Shown in pieces: positions 5,329 to 12,726 of a stretch of DNA of 13,377 bases. The stretch's first letter is position 1, and each line of letters starts with the position of its first letter. Made by a program: the position numbers and the translations under genes. This stretch comes from Lachnoclostridium sp. UBA933 (GTDB lineage Bacteria; Bacillota; Clostridia; Lachnospirales; Lachnospiraceae): the NCBI GenBank assembly GCA_002293545.1, contig DBDL01000190.1:11254-24630 (forward strand). Reading direction: 5' to 3'. The notes below the pieces were generated by a model. The model saw only the letters and a list, made by a program, of their open reading frames with translations. It was not told the DNA's origin and searched no databases.

Positions 5329-5723
5329 CCACAGCTCCTCCCCATATTATTTCTTCTCATTCCTGTATTACAGGAAGTTCCTGTGCCATATGAATTCCCT
5401 GCATTACACGGACTGCCTGTGCCGTATGAATTCCCTGCATTGCACGGGCTTCCTGTGCCGCATGGTTTTCCCGTGCTGCATGGGTTTTCCGTGCCGCAGG
5501 CTTTTTCTGCCGTACGGCAATGCTGCTCCCGGCATGACGTTCGCTTTCTTGCAAAGCTTGCGTCACATGCTGCTTGTATCCCGTAGAACGGTAAATCAAG
5601 CTCTTCAAAAATGGTACCTTTTTGCAAAGCACATCCCGGATCCATAACGTTACGCCAGTGCTGCCACGGAACCGTTGCTATCGCCAGTGCTAACGTATCT
5701 CTTGACATTGTTTCACATTCCAT
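5319..5723 (-). CDS. cotJA: Spore coat protein CotJA with cysteine-rich hexapeptide repeat tail
   Basis: A 134-residue protein from the ATG at 5723 (AAAGGA about 10 nt upstream; an open extension to 5783 lacks a ribosome binding site). Residues 11-48 (LALAIATVPWQHWRNVMDPG, then ALQKGTIFEELDLPFYG) are the clostridial CotJA core. CotJA is usually only 70-80 residues; here a tail of about 85 residues follows. Residues 60-76 are Cys/Arg-rich, and about 79-121 consist of hexapeptides of the type x-P-C-x-x-G (NPCSTG, KPCGTG, SPCNAG, NSYGTG). The protein ends RSCGCR. There are 12 cysteines in all, which suggests disulfide cross-linking in the coat. The tail overlaps the cotJB start by 10 bp. The repeat tail is the unusual part. 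Confidence 0.87.
   Translation of the reverse strand: MECETMSRDTLALAIATVPWQHWRNVMDPGCALQKGTIFEELDLPFYGIQAACDASFARKRTSCREQHCRTAEKACGTENPCSTGKPCGTGSPCNAGNSYGTGSPCNAGNSYGTGTSCNTGMRRNNMGRSCGCR
5380..5505 (-). repeat. 36-bp (2 x 18-bp) coding tandem repeats in cotJA
   Basis: Plus-strand units begin CCTGTGCC at 5380, 5416 and 5452, exactly 36 bp apart. Each consists of two related 18-bp halves, and a degenerate half-unit follows at 5488-5505. A diverged half-unit precedes at 5362-5379. Copies 1 and 2 are nearly identical, differing at only a few positions. Because 18 is a multiple of three, length changes would keep the frame. Confidence 0.85.
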
Positions 5724-5744
5724 CTTATTTTTTCCTTTTTTTTC

Positions 5745-5789
5745 ATAGTATGTCGGAATATGATTTCTGTCACAGGCAGACAACTGTGA
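5745..5789. promoter_or_regulatory. Region upstream of cotJA: candidate promoter and small hairpin
   Basis: On the minus strand, GTGACA (plus 5768-5773) and TACTAT (plus 5745-5750) are 17 nt apart. CATACTAT also resembles a sigma-E -10 (CATACA-T), but no matching -35 is seen. The predicted start would leave a very short leader, which weakens the call. A 6-bp inverted repeat, TCACAG (5770-5775) with CTGTGA (5784-5789), is followed on the plus strand by a T-rich run. It could stop antisense transcription from the 4774-4802 promoter or help end the upstream membrane-protein gene. Confidence 0.25.
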
Positions 5790-5803
5790 ATTTATTTATT
5801 TTT

Positions 5804-7537
5804 TTACTGATTTTCGCATTGATTTTTCGACTGCTTCTTCACTTTATGATTTACTGCTATTCCCAATCCAAACAGCACCCAAAAAATTGGTGCCACGGTT
5901 ACTGTAGAGTCATTTGCCAGTCCCGCTGCCATATATCCAAACGTCCCAAGGAAAATTCCTAAGCCGGCAAACTCGCAGGAACCATAATTCTTTACACGAT
6001 AGTACAGTAAAATACTCCGTATAAAATAAATGAAATAAAGACATAAGAATGCAAGCAAAGAAATAAACCCGGTCTGTACTGCTATCTGCATATACATATT
6101 GTGAGGCTTCGTAAGAACCTGCCCCCGGTAATCGTTATTTTCCATTCCCACATAATCATTGTTCGGAAAAGCAAACATAAAATGATCCGGCCCCGCACCC
6201 CTCCATAAGTATTTCGGTATCAGAGGAATTGTCCGCGACCAGATAAAGCCCCGCCGGCTGCCGAAGTGCTGATATTTTTCAAAACCAGCCGATGAAATAT
6301 CTTTTACTTCGTCATGCTTTCCGTATACGGTCAAAAACTTATACTCTCCTTCTTCAAAAATAAAATCCCATGAATGACCGTCCGGTGCCAAGACATGAAT
6401 CCCTTTATACTGCTGATCTTCTGCATCAGTATAGATCTGTTCGGAAAAAACAAATTTTTCAAATACAGAATCTGGGGTTCCTGTATTCCCCTTTATTTCT
6501 AACCGCTTATTTTGTGAATAAACAAAAAGTTTATCCCCCGACGTTTCAAACTTTTGTACCGTATCATGATTCTCCGGAGTTTGAAATATCTTATGATACG
6601 CATACATGGCAATATCCGGTTTTGCAATAACAAATAATGCCGCTGTAAAGACAGCACTTCCCAATAATATAAGGGCTTCTTTTTTATGATTCTTTATCAC
6701 CGGCATATTCAGGATAACAAATAATACGAAAGAGAATAAAATAGACACATAGCCGGTAACAGACTCCGAACCAATCAGCGATACAATCAATCCGACAGCT
6801 ATGAGCGACGCCGTTATTTTACCCCATATCCGATTCCAAAAAAATATACCGCTGACAACAACCGGAAGCATAAGCGCCGTATAGGAACCTGTGTAATTCG
6901 GATTGTACAAGGTAAGATAAACCCTGCCTGCCCCGAAATTGAAGCCCAGTTCTATATTCTTCAGTGCCGGTTCCAATGATTTTATCATTGCCGTTCCCGG
7001 CAGGCTTCTGAAAAAATCCATATTTAAAAATTGAAAGACACCGAGAAGTGCCATCATACCCGCTGCGGTTAAGATAATGGTATAAAATATCCGAACAGAA
7101 AAATCATGATAGAATATAGTAAAAGAATAGCAGAATAATAAGAGATAGCCGGTTAAAACATATGCTCCCTCAAATTGTTCATACCCGCCCCAAAAGGCTA
7201 TCTGTGTATTTTCCGATAAAATGGATGAAATTACGATACCGAGCAGATAAATTCCGGTGCAAATAATAATACTGAGATTCTTCTTTGCCGTTGATATGAT
7301 GGTTCTGTGCTTTTGATTGATATAACTGCCGTACGGCAGTAATAAAAGTATGATTGCCCCGGTTTGTACGATTGCTCTTGATTTCCAAAATAAGAAAAAA
7401 TCAAAAGAATGCCGGTTCATTGAATACCATGCCTTGTCCGACAGACCGGTGTCATACTCTTTCCCAATCACCAATAGAGGTATCACAATAATAATTAAGA
7501 TAAGCGGCAAATAAAACAGTAAATTTCTCTTTTTCAT
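5804..7537 (-). CDS. O-antigen ligase / Wzy-type polytopic membrane protein
   Basis: A 577-residue integral membrane protein. The ATG at 7537 follows AAGGAG at ideal spacing. Hydrophobic segments are seen at about 8-24, 53-70, 88-106, 127-143, 150-170, 218-235, 239-256, 261-280, 287-305, 487-510, 520-541 and 546-562. A large hydrophilic, presumably extracellular, loop spans about 306-445 and contains the GSRRGFIWSRTIPLIPKYLW stretch, with the Arg and IW typical of this clan. It is followed by GAGPDHF and, near 477-490, KPHNMYMQIAVQTG, whose histidine matches the conserved WaaL/Wzy_C motif. Such proteins join or polymerise lipid-linked glycans on the outer face of the membrane. The loop is enlarged relative to classical WaaL, as in many clostridial members. 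Its glycan acceptor cannot be told; the neighbouring genes concern spore coat and xylan, so context does not help. It lies downstream of the xylanase, separated by a hairpin. Confidence 0.85.
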   Translation of the reverse strand: MKKRNLLFYLPLILIIIVIPLLVIGKEYDTGLSDKAWYSMNRHSFDFFLFWKSRAIVQTGAIILLLLPYGSYINQKHRTIISTAKKNLSIIICTGIYLLGIVISSILSENTQIAFWGGYEQFEGAYVLTGYLLLFCYSFTIFYHDFSVRIFYTIILTAAGMMALLGVFQFLNMDFFRSLPGTAMIKSLEPALKNIELGFNFGAGRVYLTLYNPNYTGSYTALMLPVVVSGIFFWNRIWGKITASLIAVGLIVSLIGSESVTGYVSILFSFVLFVILNMPVIKNHKKEALILLGSAVFTAALFVIAKPDIAMYAYHKIFQTPENHDTVQKFETSGDKLFVYSQNKRLEIKGNTGTPDSVFEKFVFSEQIYTDAEDQQYKGIHVLAPDGHSWDFIFEEGEYKFLTVYGKHDEVKDISSAGFEKYQHFGSRRGFIWSRTIPLIPKYLWRGAGPDHFMFAFPNNDYVGMENNDYRGQVLTKPHNMYMQIAVQTGFISLLAFLCLYFIYFIRSILLYYRVKNYGSCEFAGLGIFLGTFGYMAAGLANDSTVTVAPIFWVLFGLGIAVNHKVKKQSKNQCENQ

Positions 7538-7575
7538 TGATATCTCCTTGCCATACAGGGATGTTCCTGCAGATT

Positions 7576-7613
7576 AAAACATGAGTGAACCCAATTTCTT
7601 GAGGCCACTCATG
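7576..7613 (-). terminator. Hairpin after the xylanase gene
   Basis: CATGAGTG (7580-7587) pairs perfectly with CACTCATG (7606-7613). An inner partial pairing (CCCAA with TTGAGG) shortens the loop. On the minus strand the stem is followed by TTTT (plus 7576-7579). It lies between the xylanase stop (7753) and the membrane-protein start (7537). The T-run is short, so some read-through is likely. Confidence 0.55.
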
Positions 7614-7684
7614 CTTACGTTTCTTTTCATCATAAATATTTTATGGTGCTTTATCTCTTATCGTTATCATTGTCCGGTATTTCA

Positions 7685-7784
7685 TTCTGCAGTATCAAAA
7701 ATTACGATAGCCTGTTATTTGATTTCTGCAGTTTCAAAGTCATTACCATCTGTTATTTGCCTTCTGCCGCATCAAGCAAGTCAT
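7685..7784 (-). repeat. 39/38-bp tandem duplication spanning the xylanase stop codon
   Basis: On the plus strand, units start with TTCTGCAG at 7685 and 7724, and with TTCTGCCG at 7762. The last lies inside the coding end (Asp-Ala-Ala-Glu-Gly-Lys). Both complete units contain CTGTTATTTG, the complement of the segment holding the TAA stop. A more degenerate copy may precede 7685. The 3' end of the gene therefore appears duplicated into the untranslated region. Confidence 0.6.
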
Positions 7785-10290
7785 AATATGCCTGCTTCGG
7801 ATTATATAACCCTTTGAAAATTAACGGGTTTCCGTCCGATCTCCAAGATACTGCATCGTACAGCCCCCAAATCGTAACACTCTTGACCGGTTTTGACGCA
7901 TTCGCTTTATTGGCATTGATAAGAACATTCATGATCTCCTTGTAAAACTGTCCGCAGAGTTCCTCTGATCTGCCGCCGTCGGTTATATCAAATTCCGTAA
8001 CATGGATTTCCATACCGGAAACATTGGCAAACTTATTTACTGCTGACTGATATGTAGCTACCGTTGGATTACCATATGACATATGCGACTGCATACCGAT
8101 ACCGCTGCAATACTTATCGCCGTTCGGATTGAGATCATCTTGTTTATTCACATAATTATATAATGCAATCATTTGCTCCGGCATATCGCCAACATACTCA
8201 TTAAAATCATTATAGATTAAGGATATATCATCTGTTTTGCCGTACTCATCCAGAATCTCATAACAATATTTGAATGCATTTTTCACAAATGCGGTTTCAA
8301 TAACCATCTTCCCGCGCGGTGTATCAGGTCTTTTACAATCGGGATCCCCTTGCCGGATCGGGTAAATTTTCTCATAAAATGTTGCAAATCTTCCGGACTG
8401 ATTTGTACGGGAGGCTCCCCAGCTATTCAGGTATTCATTCAGAACATCAATCGAATACAGCACATCACCATAACCGCTGTCCAAAATATGCTTCAACACC
8501 GTCTTTGCATAGAATTCCATACGGGTATCCATTGTTTCCGCTGTTACATTCTTGCTGGTTTCAGCAGAAAGGAAATTTTCTTTGAAGAACATTGCCGGCG
8601 TTTGTTCATGCCAGAATAACGTATGATAACGCATCTTCAAATTCGTTTTGCTGGCTTTCTCCAAAATAATATCCAATCGGTCAAAATTCAGCCTAGGAAC
8701 CATTGCTTCCTTTGTAATCTCACTATTCACTAACGCCTTATTCTGATTCATTGCGGCATAATCTTTCGGAATATAGTACCCCATATTTTTCGCTTCTGCA
8801 AGAGTCAGCATTGTCGTTGGGCTTGAATTCCTTGGGATGATACCGTCCGGTTTCATCTCATTGCCCATTGTGAAACTGTTTGCCATATCCGCCACAAAAC
8901 CGGAGGTGTTTTCTCCTACGATTTCATTGTATCCTGTAGCCAATCCCAAATACGGGAAGATATCCTTGAATGCTGTTTTTAACGGAGTGATATCATACTG
9001 CGGCTCATTTCGTGACAGCAATGTAATAGAAGTATCATCTACCATAATATCAACACCCGCTGCGTTACCTGTTTCAAAATACATACCGAAATCAAATATA
9101 TCATCCGGTGTCGACATTGTTATCTCCACATCGGTCCATTCCGTCGGATCGGTCAGTGTATAATCGGCATCGACATTAAAGTTCGACCTTACTTTTGTAA
9201 TACACCAATTGTTTCTATAGGTAGCGTCTATTTCCTGTACTGCCTGTGTCTGCGTTGATAGGACAATCGCTGCCCTGTCTGATGTCGGTCTTTTATCTGC
9301 CTCTTTCGCCAATTTTACTTTCGTTTTAATTTTGTAAGTAGCACTCGGCTCCAAGATATACGTCATATCTAAAAGGATTCCGTGTACATCCCTTGGCTCT
9401 CTGCCTGTCATCCGGACGCATTTTGAACCGCCGACTCCTTCTGCCGGATCAATGATACAATCCTCCAATCCTTCATCAGTAGTCCATCTTACCGCCCAAG
9501 GGAAAACATTTCCGTCTTCAAAATCCCATGTCTTTACATCACCGATTTCTTCTTTTGTTACATTGACGGTACAGGTATCCGTAAAGTCCCCGCTTGTTCC
9601 TGTTATTTCTGCTGTTCCCACACTCAAAGCTTTCACCTTTCCGTTTGCAACTGTTGCGACGCTCGTATCGGAAGATTCCCATTCAACGATTGCATCTTCC
9701 GGAGTCGCTTTATAGTTCAAAGGACGAAGCTGATTGAACTGTAAATTTACGACATCTTCTTCAAATTCAAATTCACTCGTCGGCGGCATCGGTGTTGGTT
9801 CCGGTGTTGGTGTTGGTTCCGGTGTTGGTGTCGGATCCGGTGTCGGAGAATCCGTCTGTATCGGTGTATCTGTCTGCTTTGATGTATCTGCTGTCGGCTT
9901 CGTCGTATTCAGGGGTTTTTTTGTCGGTTCCGGTTTCTTACTGATAACAATTGTACATTTTGCCGATTTGTTTTTCTTTCCAAGCTTAAATTTTGCCGTC
10001 AGAGTAACCTTTTTTGCCTGTTTCAAGCCTTTTACTCTTACGCTGTTTTTTGTCTTTTTTGATAATTTTACTGCATTCTTCGGCTTTGCCGACCATTTTG
10101 TTTTCTTCGCCTTTTTTGCGTTTTTTAAAGTAATTTTTTTGGTTTGATTGACGAATAATTTTACTTTCTTCGGGCTAAATCCCGGTTTTTTTGCCGCTGT
10201 ACCGACCGCAGGTGCTGCCGCAGCAAACAAGCTGAAAACCATAAGCCCTACCAATACCTTTGCTATGATAACTTTTCCTTTGCTTTGCAT
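7753..10290 (-). CDS. Secreted multi-domain GH10 endo-1,4-beta-xylanase
   Basis: An 845-residue protein. The ATG at 10290 follows GGAGG; an ATG at 10302 overlaps that site and is rejected. Domains in order: signal peptide (about 1-33, ending near AAAAPAVGTAA); lysine-rich module (about 34-119); Pro/Thr linker (about 120-171, PTPEPT repeats); BIG_2-like Ig domain (about 172-246, WESSDTSVATVANGKVKAL); a CBM4/9/22-like beta-sandwich (about 250-425); and a GH10 barrel (about 436-842). The barrel shows RYHTLFWHEQTP (554-565), acid/base Glu619 in SIDVLNEY, GMQSH (732-736), nucleophile Glu766 in EIHVTEFDI, and TIWGLYDAVSW (806-816). It should hydrolyse internal beta-1,4-xylosidic bonds outside the cell. 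There is no LPXTG sorting signal, SLH or dockerin domain; the strongly basic N-terminal module may hold it to the anionic wall (inference). It is followed by a hairpin and the membrane-protein gene. The catalytic residues look intact. Confidence 0.95.
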   Translation of the reverse strand: MQSKGKVIIAKVLVGLMVFSLFAAAAPAVGTAAKKPGFSPKKVKLFVNQTKKITLKNAKKAKKTKWSAKPKNAVKLSKKTKNSVRVKGLKQAKKVTLTAKFKLGKKNKSAKCTIVISKKPEPTKKPLNTTKPTADTSKQTDTPIQTDSPTPDPTPTPEPTPTPEPTPMPPTSEFEFEEDVVNLQFNQLRPLNYKATPEDAIVEWESSDTSVATVANGKVKALSVGTAEITGTSGDFTDTCTVNVTKEEIGDVKTWDFEDGNVFPWAVRWTTDEGLEDCIIDPAEGVGGSKCVRMTGREPRDVHGILLDMTYILEPSATYKIKTKVKLAKEADKRPTSDRAAIVLSTQTQAVQEIDATYRNNWCITKVRSNFNVDADYTLTDPTEWTDVEITMSTPDDIFDFGMYFETGNAAGVDIMVDDTSITLLSRNEPQYDITPLKTAFKDIFPYLGLATGYNEIVGENTSGFVADMANSFTMGNEMKPDGIIPRNSSPTTMLTLAEAKNMGYYIPKDYAAMNQNKALVNSEITKEAMVPRLNFDRLDIILEKASKTNLKMRYHTLFWHEQTPAMFFKENFLSAETSKNVTAETMDTRMEFYAKTVLKHILDSGYGDVLYSIDVLNEYLNSWGASRTNQSGRFATFYEKIYPIRQGDPDCKRPDTPRGKMVIETAFVKNAFKYCYEILDEYGKTDDISLIYNDFNEYVGDMPEQMIALYNYVNKQDDLNPNGDKYCSGIGMQSHMSYGNPTVATYQSAVNKFANVSGMEIHVTEFDITDGGRSEELCGQFYKEIMNVLINANKANASKPVKSVTIWGLYDAVSWRSDGNPLIFKGLYNPKQAYYDLLDAAEGK
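9781..9846 (-). repeat. Pro-Thr linker repeat in the xylanase
   Basis: This encodes residues 149-170, built from PTPEP- and PTPDP-type units. Short repeats of GGTGTTGGT and GGTTCCGGT are visible on the plus strand. Such linkers keep catalytic and binding domains apart in secreted glycoside hydrolases. Confidence 0.8.
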
Positions 10291-10329
10291 GAAAACCTCC
10301 ATTCTGCGTATACTCCCATAAACGCTTTC

Positions 10330-10397
10330 GTTTCAGATAGAAAGCAAGCACTCCAAACAAAATTTACTTTATTCTATGCTTGGAGTGCCGCTGAAAC
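10330..10397 (-). terminator. Long hairpin between the two secreted-protein genes
   Basis: GCACTCCAA (10348-10356) pairs with TTGGAGTGC (10380-10388) across a 23-nt loop. Outside it, GTTTCAG (10330-10336) pairs with CTGAAAC (10391-10397). It could end transcription of the 722-residue gene, although only a T-rich stretch rather than a T-run follows. Alternatively it could form the 5' end of the xylanase mRNA, because a promoter lies immediately upstream. Both roles are possible. Confidence 0.5.
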
Positions 10398-10424
10398 TAT
10401 ATTACTGCATTATCAATATTACAA
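10396..10424 (-). promoter_or_regulatory. Candidate xylanase promoter
   Basis: On the minus strand, TTGTAA (plus 10419-10424) and TATAGT (plus 10396-10401) are spaced by exactly 17 nt. Transcription would start near 10389, at the base of the 9-bp hairpin 10348-10388, about 100 nt before the xylanase start codon. Confidence 0.5.
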
Positions 10425-10449
10425 TACATTATCTAATTCATCCTGTTGA

Positions 10450-12618
10450 TTACTCTGCTGCTTTCGGTATAAGGATAACATCTGCTACTGTCATCGTGTT
10501 GATTCCGTTCATACCAAATGCAAAGTTAAAGCTCGAACCGGTTAAATCTGACGGCGGAACGTTATTGTTTGCAGATTTCTCACCGCTGAAATCAAAGTCG
10601 GCTCTGTACTTACCTTCATCTACATTGACCTGTCCGCTGACCGGTGCGGCATTTGTCCAGTTGTTGCCTGATTGAAGCTCTGCATCCGTACAAGCTTTGA
10701 TTGGTGCAGTCCAATCTCCGGCGCCATCAAGATCATTCGGTGTAAACAACTGCATCCATGTACCTGATGTGACAGCATTGGCATATACGCTTCCGATATC
10801 CGCAATGGTCAAATCCTGATTTTCATCGGATATTGTACTTAAATCAACAGTAAATCCGATACCGTTGTTATATGCAGCCGAACCGATAACTTGCAGAGAT
10901 GCTTGAGATGCTGATGTGGTGAATACTGTTTCCGCTGCTTTTTCTGACGCATTATATACACCCGTCATCGGTACACGATATCCGTCAATAATCTCCATCA
11001 CGAGTGTGGCTGGTTCTGTAGCATAGGCATCACTTGTTTCAAGTTTTAACTCAATCGTTCCTGCTTTTGCCGTATCACTTTGTACGGTAATATAACCATC
11101 ACTGTCTACTTCTGAAGCTGCTGCACCTGTACCGTCGTCTTCTACAACTGTTACTACAGGATCTGTACATACCAGTCTGGCGATCGGAAGACCGGCGGCA
11201 TTGATAGCCTGCGGATTAAATACGATACCGCGTTTCAATTCTTCTACCGTACAGGTTCTGTAATTATCGGCTTGAGATAACTGGATACCAACCGGCTCAT
11301 CACTGTATACTGTGATGCTGGCATTTCCGCTTAAATCTGATCCTTTTACTTTTGCGGTAATGACTACCGGAGTTGCATCCGCTTTCACTCCTGTAATTAC
11401 GCCGTCTGCATCTACGGTTGCAATTGACGTATCCGATGATGACCATTCAAATTCAATGCCTTCCGTGATTAATACACCGTTTTTATTGGAAACGCTAGGA
11501 ATTGCTGTTAAATCATCCCCTTCTTTCACTCTGACACCGGCTGTTGTAAGAACTACGCTCTGCGGTACGGTTTTACTTACATAATCATCGCCTTCGTTTT
11601 TAATAAACTTAATACTCTTAACCGTTCCTCTGTTTCCTTGTTCATTGTTCAAAGATACTGTAGCAAATCTGGCTGAGTTGAAATATCCCTCCAGGTTAAG
11701 CAGTCTGAGCGGTACTCTTATCCTTCTGTTCGCACCGTCTTCTGTTAATTTCGTTATGCTGCCGGGAATCCTTGAAATTTCAGGTTCATAGGTTTCTGCT
11801 TTGTTGGCGTACATATTACCCGGAGCTCCGTCGGAAGCCTCTCCCCAAAGCTGAGGAGCAGATTCAAGCGTTCTTCCGCTTCCGTCAATATAATCTTCCA
11901 GTTCATATTCCATATAATCAAAGTCTGATAAATCCGTTGTAAATTGCGGTCCAAACCTGCATACATTAAATCTCAGACCTGAATTATACTGGGCGCTTGA
12001 AGTATAGGTAAACCCGCCGCCGTCTACGAACATGAGATCTGCTGTTTGTGTTTCTATGTCCTGCTCATTACAATTTGCTCTCGTCAAAGTCATTTCAAAG
12101 GATTTTTCCGGAGTCCATAAACCAGTTCCGTCAATTGTTCCGTTACCATCCGGTCCCAATGTGGGAGTGCTTGCCGGCGGATCCGTTTTCTTACCTGAAT
12201 CAGTCGGTTTCGTTGTCGGTTTTGTTGTCGGTTTCGTTGTCGGTTTTTTGGTTGGTCTCGGGCTTGCTGCCGTTACCTTAATTGTTATTTTCGCTGTTTT
12301 GCTTTTTTTGCCAAGCTTGAACTTTGCCGTCAAGGTTACTTTGTTTGTTTTCTTAACACCTTTTACCGTAACGCTTGTTTTCCCTTTTTTAGTAAGCTTA
12401 ACTGCTTTTGCCGGCTTTGCCGTCCATTTTGTTTTCTTTGCCTTTTTGGCATTTTTTAACGTTACTTTTTTTGATTTGTTTACTTGTAATGTTAATTTTT
12501 TCGGTGAAAGTGCCGGTTTTTTTGCTGCCGATGCTGCCATCGGTGCTGCCGACGCTACTAATCCGAATACCATAACGCATGCTAACGCTCTGGCTAATAC
12601 TTTCTGTAGATTTTTCAT
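10450..12618 (-). CDS. Secreted multi-domain protein, probable carbohydrate binding, function unassigned
   Basis: A 722-residue protein. The ATG at 12618 is preceded by AGGAGGT at 10 nt. A signal peptide occupies about 1-32 (ending SAAPMAASAA). Residues 33-115 are a lysine-rich module closely similar to that of the xylanase (KKAKKTKW, KVTLTAKFKLGKK). A TTKP linker follows (about 121-140). Residues about 168-340 form a beta-rich domain starting LWTPEKSFEMTLTRANC. Residues about 350-437 are a BIG_2-like Ig domain (FEWSSSDTSIATVDADGVIT). Residues about 443-545 are another possible Ig-like region. Residues about 548-722 are a final beta-rich domain with Trp-rich loops (TSGTWMQLF, GAGDWTAP, SGNNWTNAAP). 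No glycoside hydrolase motif is recognised. The shared N-terminus, and its position between the xylanase and another beta-sandwich protein, suggest a cell-surface polysaccharide-binding partner. This is inferred from architecture. Confidence 0.75.
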   Translation of the reverse strand: MKNLQKVLARALACVMVFGLVASAAPMAASAAKKPALSPKKLTLQVNKSKKVTLKNAKKAKKTKWTAKPAKAVKLTKKGKTSVTVKGVKKTNKVTLTAKFKLGKKSKTAKITIKVTAASPRPTKKPTTKPTTKPTTKPTDSGKKTDPPASTPTLGPDGNGTIDGTGLWTPEKSFEMTLTRANCNEQDIETQTADLMFVDGGGFTYTSSAQYNSGLRFNVCRFGPQFTTDLSDFDYMEYELEDYIDGSGRTLESAPQLWGEASDGAPGNMYANKAETYEPEISRIPGSITKLTEDGANRRIRVPLRLLNLEGYFNSARFATVSLNNEQGNRGTVKSIKFIKNEGDDYVSKTVPQSVVLTTAGVRVKEGDDLTAIPSVSNKNGVLITEGIEFEWSSSDTSIATVDADGVITGVKADATPVVITAKVKGSDLSGNASITVYSDEPVGIQLSQADNYRTCTVEELKRGIVFNPQAINAAGLPIARLVCTDPVVTVVEDDGTGAAASEVDSDGYITVQSDTAKAGTIELKLETSDAYATEPATLVMEIIDGYRVPMTGVYNASEKAAETVFTTSASQASLQVIGSAAYNNGIGFTVDLSTISDENQDLTIADIGSVYANAVTSGTWMQLFTPNDLDGAGDWTAPIKACTDAELQSGNNWTNAAPVSGQVNVDEGKYRADFDFSGEKSANNNVPPSDLTGSSFNFAFGMNGINTMTVADVILIPKAAE
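12205..12252 (-). repeat. 12-bp repeats encoding the TTKP linker
   Basis: Four 12-bp units encode TKKP followed by TTKP three times, visible on the plus strand as repeated GGTTTCGTTGTC or GGTTTTGTTGTC. They lie between the lysine-rich module and the first beta-rich domain. Confidence 0.8.
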
Positions 12619-12664
12619 GAAAATCCCTACCTCCTATGATTTTTGTTTTATAAATAATACCCTG

Positions 12665-12700
12665 CCAAGTATCCGGAACTTGATATCGCCGGATACTTGG
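12665..12700 (-). terminator. 12-bp perfect hairpin after the gene at 12727
   Basis: CCAAGTATCCGG (12665-12676) and CCGGATACTTGG (12689-12700) form a perfect 12-bp stem with a 12-nt loop. It lies 26 bp beyond the stop codon of the upstream minus-strand gene. There is no strong T-run (GTATTATTT follows a few bases later), so it may also stabilise an RNA end. It lies in the 108-bp gap before the next gene start. Confidence 0.6.
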
Positions 12701-12726
12701 TGCTTTGGGTGATTATTAAGAATTAA

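Noticed and set aside
5380..5505. Regularly spaced 36-bp repeats that could suggest a CRISPR array
   Set aside because: The units are head to tail without spacers, are degenerate, have an 18-bp substructure and are in frame inside cotJA.
9734..10147. Plus-strand frames rich in Gly-Val, Phe or Ser repeats, here and at 12032-12712
   Set aside because: These are antisense translations of the Pro-Thr linkers and lysine-rich modules of the two secreted proteins.
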